Position numbers and translations under genes: made by a program | Shown here: positions 15,705 to 22,781 of the stretch, piece after piece | Numbering within the stretch: position 1 is the stretch's first letter | How the letters are laid out: every line of letters begins with the position of its first letter | Notes under the pieces: model-generated | Seen by the model: only the letters and a program-made list of their open reading frames with translations | Database searches by the model: none | Told to the model about the DNA's origin: nothing | Assembly: GCA_964387745.1 (NCBI GenBank) | Contig: CAYLXL010000006.1 | Location: forward strand, 1-64,000 | Direction of reading: 5' to 3' | Source: JAGOUU01 sp964387745 | GTDB lineage: Bacteria; Pseudomonadota; Gammaproteobacteria; JAGOUU01 | Length of the DNA stretch: 64,000 nt

Positions 15705-15722
15705 CTATATCAATATAGAGTA

Positions 15723-16850
15723 TCAAGCTACCTCTAATCTTTTTCTCTCTCTTATTTTTAAAACAATATTCACTAAGCACAACAGCATCAGTAATGGATA
15801 CAATATATTGAGTATTGGCTCAGCAATAGACATGATCTCATCAAAGCCCAAAATAGCCATAACATACATAGTAACTAATGTCAGTAATACGCAAACTATT
15901 CTTGGGATTTTATTGGCAAAAACTGTTTCGTGAAAAAACTCAGTAGTTACTTCCGCCAATGCAGACGCGGTAGTCAAACAAGCCAAAGTCACACATACTC
16001 CCACAAACAATGCCCCATATTGCCCTAATAACAGATACGAAATCTTACCTAAAAGCCCTGCTGTGCTATACCCTTGTAATGCTTCAGCATGAGTTGCAGC
16101 GACAAAAATAAAACCCGTGTAAATCAAACTAATTAAAATAGCGCCAATAACACATGCATATAAAGTCATGCGCATAATTTCTTTGTGCGAGCTCAAACCA
16201 TGTGTTTCACACTTATGTTGAATATTTCTATAGGCTACTGTACAAAAAAATAGTGAGGCTAATAGATCCATCGTACTATAGCCTTTAGTAAAAGCATTGC
16301 TAAATATATCTTTCGCAGGCGTATCAACAAAAGTAATCGGATTAGCATAATATAAACCTAATACGATTAGCATGGTAAATGTAAAAATTTTTACCGGCGA
16401 CAAAATGCAACCAATGATATCAACCACTCGAGACTCTTTGGAAATTACCAAGTAAACTGCAAAGAAATATAAAAAATCAAATATATACGGATTTTGTAAA
16501 TTTTCTGGCAAACTCGCTAATAACGTATTATAGGCTACTGTCTCTGTCCTAGGTGCAGCGAACAAAGGCCCTATAATTAAAATAAGAAACGTTACAACTA
16601 TAAACGCTGGAATATTACCTAGTCGGCGGAAGAAAGCCCAATAATCTCCTTCATAAAGCGCACCGGCATACAGGCCTAAAAACGGCACCCCCACACTGTA
16701 AATAAGAAAGCCACATAATGCTAGCCACGTGTGTTGACCAGAGATACTGCCTAATTCTAAAGGGAAAATCATATTCCCGGCGCCAAAAAACATAGCAAAT
16801 AAAGCAAGCCCGGTAGGGATAATAACTTTTAGTTTATTCTGTAAATTCAT
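15723..16850 (-). CDS. brnQ: Branched-chain amino acid carrier, BrnQ/LIVCS family
   Basis: A membrane protein of 375 residues with about ten to twelve hydrophobic segments that takes up Leu, Ile and Val with a cation. It opens with the family signature LALFAMFFGAGNMIFPLELG and continues with IGPLFAAPRTETVAYN. It is shorter than the E. coli protein (about 440 residues), mainly in internal loops and the C-terminus. It is convergent with the ABC gene, with only 18 bp between stops and no terminator seen. Confidence 0.9.
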   Translation of the reverse strand: MNLQNKLKVIIPTGLALFAMFFGAGNMIFPLELGSISGQHTWLALCGFLIYSVGVPFLGLYAGALYEGDYWAFFRRLGNIPAFIVVTFLILIIGPLFAAPRTETVAYNTLLASLPENLQNPYIFDFLYFFAVYLVISKESRVVDIIGCILSPVKIFTFTMLIVLGLYYANPITFVDTPAKDIFSNAFTKGYSTMDLLASLFFCTVAYRNIQHKCETHGLSSHKEIMRMTLYACVIGAILISLIYTGFIFVAATHAEALQGYSTAGLLGKISYLLLGQYGALFVGVCVTLACLTTASALAEVTTEFFHETVFANKIPRIVCVLLTLVTMYVMAILGFDEIMSIAEPILNILYPLLMLLCLVNIVLKIRERKRLEVA

Positions 16851-17106
16851 AATTCTCCAATGTATAGGAACAAAGCCAGAGGTATAGATCTATCAATATT
16901 ATTACAGGTTTGCTGCTGACACAAGACACTGCTGTGAGAAATAACTATATAAACAACTTAATTCTTAGGATAATGCTTCTATCAATAGCCAGATCAATAG
17001 CCAGATTAGTAGCTAGATTAGCTATCCTATTATAATTGCAAAAATATTTTAATTTATAAACACTTTTGTTAGTATCGTGTTTCGTATTTAAAATAAAAGG
17101 GAAATT

Positions 17107-18174
17107 ATGACTATTGAATACTCCTTGCTAAAAAGCTTGCTTGAAGATCTCTCGATGACTAATCTAGAAACCGCAATTAAACTGTTTAAAGAAGCTATAA
17201 CCGAATTTAAAGATAGTAAAACTTTGACAGAGAGTAATTCCATTCTAAAAGCTCTGACCAGTTTTCAGCACGAACATGTCAGCCAAGATTTGGCTCATAA
17301 GATAGACCTAGCTACTGAGATTAACTCTAAGTATATTAACTCCCTCGAGCAATACTTAGATCAATTAAAATCTGTCTATGATGATTTAAACCATCTAGAT
17401 ACTGCAAAAACTGAAATAATTGCTCTTGGGCAAAAAATCAATCTTGTTGAATCACGTTTAGAAATAATTAATTCAGCCCGTGATGAGAATCTGGTTAAAC
17501 TGAAAGAAGTCACTTTTATATTAAGTCAGCTTGAGTTCAAGATAGTAGAAATGAGTTTTGAAAAAAATCCTTCTATTACCGAACTACAAATCAAATTAAC
17601 TGATATGCAACTTCAGAGCAGTGACTTACTTGCTAACCAAAGCAGCTTATTAGAAATGCATGCAGAAAATTCATTAGAACTAAGAAATCTAGAGGACTCA
17701 TTGAAAACAGCCAGACACCTTCTTGCTAAAAATGAACAAACATTAATTGACCAAAAAACATCTATATTACAAACTTTGGAGGAGCTAGTTTTAGACAGTG
17801 AAAAAGTTCAGACGGAGTTCTCAGAATTAAATTGTGCTGTAAGCGTTGCGAATGAAGCTCTACTCAGCTTCACACCTGGCTCAGCTGTCCCTACATCAAG
17901 CGGTTTACCGTACACTGGCTGGCTATGGAATATGTTTACGTCAGCGCCAGCTAAACAAGAGCAAGAAATTGTTGGTTCAGCGCCAGCTAAACAAGAGCAA
18001 GAAATTGTTGGTTTAGAATCACCTACCAGCTTACTTGATGATACTGAAAGCATGCCCCCAGAGCTGATACCAGCACACACACCCACAGCTGAAACACCCT
18101 TCACATTCACAGCCTTGCCAGAAGCAAGCAGCTCTGATGTCCTAATTGCAGGCTACAACTATGGCATGAGATAG
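17107..18174 (+). CDS. Coiled-coil protein of unknown function (candidate effector)
   Basis: This 355-residue protein has no family I recognise. Residues about 70-250 are long heptad-rich helix. Residues 255-340 are Pro/Ser/Thr/Glu-rich and contain an exact 12-residue tandem repeat, SAPAKQEQEIVG. No signal peptide or membrane segment is seen. GGGAAATT provides a ribosome site. Stand-alone, long coiled-coil proteins with disordered tails are common among secreted effectors of intracellular Gammaproteobacteria; that role is only inferred. The N-terminus weakly resembles that of the protein at 25720. Confidence 0.7.
   Translation: MTIEYSLLKSLLEDLSMTNLETAIKLFKEAITEFKDSKTLTESNSILKALTSFQHEHVSQDLAHKIDLATEINSKYINSLEQYLDQLKSVYDDLNHLDTAKTEIIALGQKINLVESRLEIINSARDENLVKLKEVTFILSQLEFKIVEMSFEKNPSITELQIKLTDMQLQSSDLLANQSSLLEMHAENSLELRNLEDSLKTARHLLAKNEQTLIDQKTSILQTLEELVLDSEKVQTEFSELNCAVSVANEALLSFTPGSAVPTSSGLPYTGWLWNMFTSAPAKQEQEIVGSAPAKQEQEIVGLESPTSLLDDTESMPPELIPAHTPTAETPFTFTALPEASSSDVLIAGYNYGMR
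17941..18012 (+). repeat. Exact 36-bp tandem duplication within coding sequence
   Basis: 17941-17976 is repeated base for base at 17977-18012 and keeps the frame, duplicating SAPAKQEQEIVG. Perfect identity implies a recent event and a site likely to vary in copy number between strains. Confidence 0.95.
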
Positions 18175-18186
18175 CAGCTTACTTCT

Positions 18187-18212
18187 CTGCCCTAGAACAC
18201 AACCTAGGGCAG
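18187..18212. terminator. Hairpin between convergent genes
   Basis: CTGCCCTAG (18187-18195) pairs perfectly with CTAGGGCAG (18204-18212) over an 8-nt loop. It lies 12 bp after the coiled-coil gene and 3 bp from the nfeD stop. The U-run is weak, but the placement suggests a shared terminator. Confidence 0.7.
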
Positions 18213-18215
18213 TTA

Positions 18216-18653
18216 CTATGCTATTTCAACAACTAACCGATTACCATCAACTGCTATAACTTTTACTTTGGTGCCTATAGCTAAATCATCTTTAGACTCA
18301 ATTTGCCATACTGTATCTGAGATTCGCAGATGTGCTCTGCCATTAACAATATTTTCTTCCAGTGTATAAACTTGACCAATATACTGATTACCACGCTGAT
18401 TTAGCATGCTGGAATTAGTAATATGGGTTTTAGAACTTTTGAAATATTTTGCCCCTATCATCAAGCCTGCTACTGAAGCAATCGCAAATACAATAACTTG
18501 AGTAGTTAAACTAACGCTGGGCAAAAACAGCACAATAAGAGCTGTGATGGCCGCACCAATAGCTACCCATAATGCATAAGTTGAAACCGTCAGCATCTCA
18601 AAAATTAATAGGACACAGGCTGCAATTAACCATAACCAAAAAGGACTAAGCAT
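18216..18653 (-). CDS. NfeD family membrane protein (YbbJ-like)
   Basis: A 145-residue protein with three to four N-terminal hydrophobic segments (about 1-70) and a C-terminal OB-fold domain of the NfeD type (VGQVYTLEENIVNGRAHLRI...TKVKVIAVDGNRLVVE). It lies 32 bp after the stomatin-like gene, the standard partner, matching the qmcA-ybbJ pair of E. coli. The pair probably forms a membrane microdomain complex. Confidence 0.9.
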   Translation of the reverse strand: MLSPFWLWLIAACVLLIFEMLTVSTYALWVAIGAAITALIVLFLPSVSLTTQVIVFAIASVAGLMIGAKYFKSSKTHITNSSMLNQRGNQYIGQVYTLEENIVNGRAHLRISDTVWQIESKDDLAIGTKVKVIAVDGNRLVVEIA

Positions 18654-18685
18654 AAGTAGTTCCTAATCAATAGTATTAAGTAAGA

Positions 18686-19615
18686 TTATTTAATTTTAGC
18701 ATCTTTTAATAATTCAGTTATGCCGCCCAAAGAGCTGATAACGCTAGTAGCTTCCCATGGCATAAAGATAACTTTTTGATTCTCAGCAGAGCCTATCGCA
18801 CTCATCGCTTTGATGTATTCTTGAGCAACGAAGTACTGAATAGCTTTTGGATCACCTTTTGCAATAGCATTTGAGACTGATTCTGTAGCCATAGCCTCTG
18901 CTGCTGCACGGCGCTCACGAGCTTCAGATTCTCTAAAAGCTGCTTCTTTTTGACCTTCTGCTTCTAAGATTACAGCTTGTTTTTCACCTTCAGCCTTTAA
19001 GATCGCAGATTGTCTAAAACCTTCTGCTTCTAAAATATTCGCACGCTTCTCACGCTCCGCTTTCATCTGTCTACCCATTGACTGTACTAAGTCTTCAGGT
19101 GGTTTGATATCTTTGATTTCAATTCTGGTAATCTTCAATCCCCATGGCGAAACTGCTTCATCAACTACTGCTAATAATTTAGTATTAATTTTATCGCGGT
19201 GTGATAATTGCTCATCTAAATCTAAAGAACCTAGCACTGTTCTTATATTAGTCATAATTAAATTTCTAATAGCATGAACCAAATAATTTACTTCATAAGC
19301 AGCACGTGCTGAATCGACGATTTGATAAAACACCACGCCATCAACTTGTACCATAGCATTATCTTTACTAATCACTTCTTGCGAAGGGATATCTAAGACC
19401 TCTTCTTTCATACAGACTTTAAAGCCTATGCGTTCTATTAGAGGCGTAATAAAGTGTAATCCTGGTTGTAATGTTTTGACATAACGACCAAAGCGCTCAA
19501 CTGTCCACTCATAACCTTGCGGAACCTGTTTAACGGCTAGAACGATATAAGTTAAAACTAGTGCTAAAAGTACAACTACTGCAGCTGGTACATAGAATAC
19601 TGAATCAACCATCAT
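18686..19615 (-). CDS. qmcA: SPFH/stomatin family protein (QmcA-like)
   Basis: A 309-residue protein with one N-terminal membrane anchor (about 8-28) and an SPFH domain starting at VPQGYEWTVERFGRYVKTLQPGLHFI. An Ala/Glu-rich coiled-coil follows (about 185-260; repeated ILEAEG and ILKAEGEKQ units). Such proteins oligomerise into ring- or cage-like membrane assemblies that interact with proteases. With nfeD directly downstream, the assignment to the QmcA/NfeD pair is firm; the client is unknown. Confidence 0.92.
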   Translation of the reverse strand: MMVDSVFYVPAAVVVLLALVLTYIVLAVKQVPQGYEWTVERFGRYVKTLQPGLHFITPLIERIGFKVCMKEEVLDIPSQEVISKDNAMVQVDGVVFYQIVDSARAAYEVNYLVHAIRNLIMTNIRTVLGSLDLDEQLSHRDKINTKLLAVVDEAVSPWGLKITRIEIKDIKPPEDLVQSMGRQMKAEREKRANILEAEGFRQSAILKAEGEKQAVILEAEGQKEAAFRESEARERRAAAEAMATESVSNAIAKGDPKAIQYFVAQEYIKAMSAIGSAENQKVIFMPWEATSVISSLGGITELLKDAKIK

Positions 19616-19719
19616 AAACCTCTCCTATTTATATTTAAATATATCAGACCTTATTATACACTAGGATTTTGTGAATTTATAGGCTAATAAGGACAAGTGT
19701 TATTTGTAAAAAAATCACT

Positions 19720-20157
19720 TCAAGGACTATCTTTACTAGTTTTAGTATTTAAAGATGCAACTTTAATTAGTAGCGTTTGTGTAGCAATTAATAAATCATT
19801 TAACAATTGTTGATCTATGTCAAAACAACCTTCATATTCAACAAGATTACGTTGATTATGACACTTTGACAATACACGCCAAACTTCTGGCCCCACTCCA
19901 AGAGTATAAGGCAATACTTGAAATAGAATATAGCGATTCCCTGATCGATAGCCTTGCCAGCGTAATGCTGCCAAAGACAATGCATGCGCTGCATTATAAG
20001 CTAGGTCAAAACGACTTTCTGAAGAAAGTAATTTATTTTTTGCATCAAGTAAACGCGCCTCAGCGGAGTGAATCAGTCCCGTAAACTCCAACTGATTGAT
20101 CGGCTCAACTTTCAGTAGACCAGTTTTTACCAAATTGTCCAAGTTTGGCAAGCTCAT
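19720..20157 (-). CDS. HEPN-domain protein of an MNT/HEPN pair
   Basis: This 145-residue, all-helical protein carries the HEPN-like signature NQRNLVEYEG at residues 101-110. The usual catalytic pattern R-x4-H reads R103-x4-Y108 here, so RNase activity may be absent or altered. The gene overlaps the end of the nucleotidyltransferase gene by 53 nt and has GGGA just upstream of its ATG. By analogy with MntA/HepT it would be the toxin-type partner, silenced by nucleotidylation; this is inference. Confidence 0.75.
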   Translation of the reverse strand: MSLPNLDNLVKTGLLKVEPINQLEFTGLIHSAEARLLDAKNKLLSSESRFDLAYNAAHALSLAALRWQGYRSGNRYILFQVLPYTLGVGPEVWRVLSKCHNQRNLVEYEGCFDIDQQLLNDLLIATQTLLIKVASLNTKTSKDSP

Positions 20158-20740
20158 CTTCAGTCCCTTTCAAAAAAATTTTGGGTTGCTTAATAATTTG
20201 TGTTACAAAATTATTGTCTGCTTGATATTTCTTGAACCAGTCTATTGGGGAATAAAAAGTTGGATTTATTATGCGCCCTAATTTTACTTCCGCTTTCTCT
20301 AGTAGTATAAATACATCAGCATATGTTAAGTCATCACATATTAACATTAAATCAATATCACTAGTAGCTGTGTCTTCTTTTTTTGCTATGGAACCATAGA
20401 TAAAGGCAAGGTAAATATGTGATGCTATAGGTAGCATAGCCTCTCTTAAAACATCGGCTAATCCAAATGTCTTTAATACAATACTGCGTAATTCTCCAAA
20501 TAGTGGTGAGACGCTATTAGCTTGATAATGTTTCTGGTTACCAATAGCACGAAATGTAATTAACCCTGCACCGGCTAGATTCTCAAGTTCTCGCTGCACA
20601 GCTCCCCTGCCTGAATCAGTCAATCTGATAATTTCATTAGTATGAAAACTACTGTCAGGTTTAGCATATAATAATCCTAATACGCGCTGACGTACCTGGG
20701 GAAAAAGTGCATTTGAGAGACTGTAATATAATGTACTCAT
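20105..20740 (-). CDS. Winged-helix / minimal nucleotidyltransferase fusion (MNT)
   Basis: A 211-residue protein. Residues 12-72 form a winged helix-turn-helix (FHTNEIIRLTDSGRGAVQRELENLAGAG). Residues 108-150 hold the nucleotidyltransferase motif G116-S117...S127-D128-I-D130. It is the MNT half of an MNT/HEPN pair and probably both modifies the HEPN protein and represses its own promoter. The frame is open to a TTG at 20776, but the ATG at 20740 lies 7 nt after a consensus -10 box, so translation probably begins there on a leaderless mRNA. Confidence 0.82.
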   Translation of the reverse strand: MSTLYYSLSNALFPQVRQRVLGLLYAKPDSSFHTNEIIRLTDSGRGAVQRELENLAGAGLITFRAIGNQKHYQANSVSPLFGELRSIVLKTFGLADVLREAMLPIASHIYLAFIYGSIAKKEDTATSDIDLMLICDDLTYADVFILLEKAEVKLGRIINPTFYSPIDWFKKYQADNNFVTQIIKQPKIFLKGTEDELAKLGQFGKNWSTES

Positions 20741-20743
20741 ATT

Positions 20744-20776
20744 GGGTATTATAGTACCCACAATAGGTATGATCAA
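20744..20776 (-). promoter_or_regulatory. Sigma-70 promoter with overlapping operator for MNT/HEPN genes
   Basis: On the minus strand TTGATC (20776-20771) and TATAAT (20753-20748) are separated by exactly 17 bp. GGGTA...TACCC (20759-20744) forms a dyad around the -10 box. Transcription would begin at or next to the ATG at 20740. The dyad suits binding by the winged helix of the first gene product. Confidence 0.75.
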
Positions 20777-20835
20777 GTTTACACGTCTGTAACCTATTGA
20801 TCCAATATAAACTCAACCATATGAAACAAAAAACC

Positions 20836-21010
20836 GGGTCTATTAAGATTTGAGTGGATAAAACAAATTATACACTTTAACGTATTAAATTTAGATTCTT
20901 ACTTTTGTGTAACTGCGATTGCTAATGTAGGGCGAGCGCCACTCGCCCCTACACTTGCATAGTGCTTGTAAGGATGATCGGTTAAACCCGACTCAAATCT
21001 TCATAGACCC
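20836..21010. mobile_element. MITE-like inverted-repeat element, copy B
   Basis: The 22-bp left end GGGTCTATTAAGATTTGAGT(GG) at 20836-20857 is inverted at 20989-21010 with about 20 of 22 matches. The inside carries the hairpin at 20926-20953 and no ORF. Its ends match copy A at 5699-5840. It lies between ssb and the MNT/HEPN pair. Confidence 0.65.
20926..20953. terminator. GC-rich hairpin downstream of ssb
   Basis: TGTAGGGCGAG and CTCGCCCCTACA pair with one bulge around the loop CGCCA. It is internal to the MITE-like element. It could stop ssb transcription but has no U-run. Confidence 0.4.
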
Positions 21011-21018
21011 AATAAATT

Positions 21019-21516
21019 TTAGAACGGGATATCATCATCAAAATTTGTATCCATAGCCGGCTCAGGGAACGACTGGTTACTATTGTTATTATTAGCAGCA
21101 CCGTAAGATGGACTGTAGCCCATGTTTTGTCCACTATCCATGCTTTGATCGAATCCGCCAGTAGAACCACCAGCACCACCACGACTGTCTAACATTTGCA
21201 TTTCACTACCAACTATCTCAGTCGTGTATCTATCAACGCCATTTTTATCCTGCCATTTACGAGTTTGCAAGCGGCCTTCTACGTAGACTTTTGAACCTTT
21301 TTTAAGATACTCAGCAGCTATCTCACCAAGGCGATTAAAAAATATAACACGGTGCCATTCAGTACGCTCTTGCGCTTGACCTGTTTGTTTATCTTTCCAA
21401 GTATCGCTAGTTGCTATGCTTAAATTAGCAATTGCACCACCACTTGGCATATATCTTACTTCTGGATCCGCACCTAAGTTTCCTACGAGAATAACTTTAT
21501 TAATTCCTCTTGCCAT
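21019..21516 (-). CDS. ssb: Single-stranded DNA-binding protein
   Basis: A 165-residue SSB that coats single-stranded DNA in replication and repair. The OB fold spans residues 1-110 (MARGINKVILVGNLGADPEVRYMPSG...). A Gly/Asn/Ser-rich linker follows, ending in the acidic partner-binding tip DDDIPF. It lies in the classical uvrA-MFS-ssb neighbourhood. Confidence 0.97.
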   Translation of the reverse strand: MARGINKVILVGNLGADPEVRYMPSGGAIANLSIATSDTWKDKQTGQAQERTEWHRVIFFNRLGEIAAEYLKKGSKVYVEGRLQTRKWQDKNGVDRYTTEIVGSEMQMLDSRGGAGGSTGGFDQSMDSGQNMGYSPSYGAANNNNSNQSFPEPAMDTNFDDDIPF

Positions 21517-21554
21517 TGTTGACCCCTGTTTTAATTATAATTTTATATAAATTG

Positions 21555-22742
21555 TTAAATCTGTTTAAACTTGTATCCAGATAATAAGTTGCATAACCAC
21601 AAGCTTGCCCAAAATAAACTAAATACGAAGATAGACACCAATCCGTAGTATTTAAATAGTATACCAGCTATTGCACCTCCCAACATAGGGCCAATAAACT
21701 GAGCAGTTGAGTAAACTCCCATAACTGCGCCTTTATTATTCGCTGGAGCAATTTTAGAGATTAATGATGGTAAACTTGCTTCTAGAATATTAAATCCGGT
21801 AAAAAAAAGTACCAACCCAATAATTATACCCCAAAATTTAGCATTTAAAAGCGAGAATATTATTTGCGCTAAAATTATTAATACGACAGCAAACATAATT
21901 ATTTCTTTTTGACAACGCTTGCGCTCACTTATCGCTAAAAGCGGGCCCATAAACATAACGGCCATTAAAAAAACTGCAACGTATAATCCACCTTGCGTTG
22001 AGCCTGACATACCTAAACTTTTGAAAATAATTGGGATCGCTAAAAAATTAGCAGTCAATATACCATGCAGCGAAAACACGCCAAAACTATGGAGTTTAAG
22101 TTGATTAAAAATATTTTTATAAGCTATATCTGTGCGCCATTTTTTAATCAGCGATCGATCTTGTCTTTCGGTTTTTTTATTAACAGCAGGAACAATACCC
22201 CATAATATACATAAAATAGGCAAAACTAAAAAACCTATAAGATAAAACATATTATTGACTGATATCAATGTATTCAACAATGGCCCCAAGATAAAAGCAA
22301 GCATAAAAGCTGCGCCAATACTGACGCCGATGATAGCCATTGCACGCGTTCGAGAATAATCTGTAGTCAAATCTGATAATAACGCTATAGTTGTGCCCGA
22401 AATAGCACCACAACCTTGTAAGGCCCTTCCTAACATAATTATATAAATATTCTGACTCATGGCTGCGACAATGCTACCAAGCAAAAAAACTAATAATCCT
22501 AGAGTTATTACTTCTTTGCGACCTATATAATCTGATAGAATGCCTAATGGTATTTGAAAAATTGCTTGTGTTAGACCGTAAATGCCCATCGTAAAACCAA
22601 TTAATAAAGGCGTAGCATTGTTAAGACCTTGTAAGTATGGAGAGAATACGGGAATTATAATAAATAGTCCCAGCATCCTGAAAGCCAAGATTAACGCTAG
22701 ACTGAAAACTGCGGTGCGTTCTTGTGGCTTAAACATTAGCAA
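21555..22742 (-). CDS. MFS transporter (drug/H+ antiporter-like)
   Basis: A 395-residue protein with twelve hydrophobic segments. Motif A-type loop GILSDYIGRKEVITLG lies between helices 2 and 3, and LGRALQGCGAISGTTIALLSDLT is typical of the YajR/Bcr group. It is likely a proton-driven exporter of unknown substrate. The gene between ssb and uvrA is an MFS transporter in many Gammaproteobacteria. It is divergent from uvrA, with 39 bp between starts. Confidence 0.88.
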   Translation of the reverse strand: MLMFKPQERTAVFSLALILAFRMLGLFIIIPVFSPYLQGLNNATPLLIGFTMGIYGLTQAIFQIPLGILSDYIGRKEVITLGLLVFLLGSIVAAMSQNIYIIMLGRALQGCGAISGTTIALLSDLTTDYSRTRAMAIIGVSIGAAFMLAFILGPLLNTLISVNNMFYLIGFLVLPILCILWGIVPAVNKKTERQDRSLIKKWRTDIAYKNIFNQLKLHSFGVFSLHGILTANFLAIPIIFKSLGMSGSTQGGLYVAVFLMAVMFMGPLLAISERKRCQKEIIMFAVVLIILAQIIFSLLNAKFWGIIIGLVLFFTGFNILEASLPSLISKIAPANNKGAVMGVYSTAQFIGPMLGGAIAGILFKYYGLVSIFVFSLFWASLWLCNLLSGYKFKQI

Positions 22743-22781
22743 ACTTCCTAATTTTTAAAATTTTCGTCATTGTAACCGTTT

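Noticed and set aside
17941..18012. Tandem 36-bp repeat considered as CRISPR-like
   Set aside because: There are only two copies, directly adjacent with no spacer, in frame within a coding gene.
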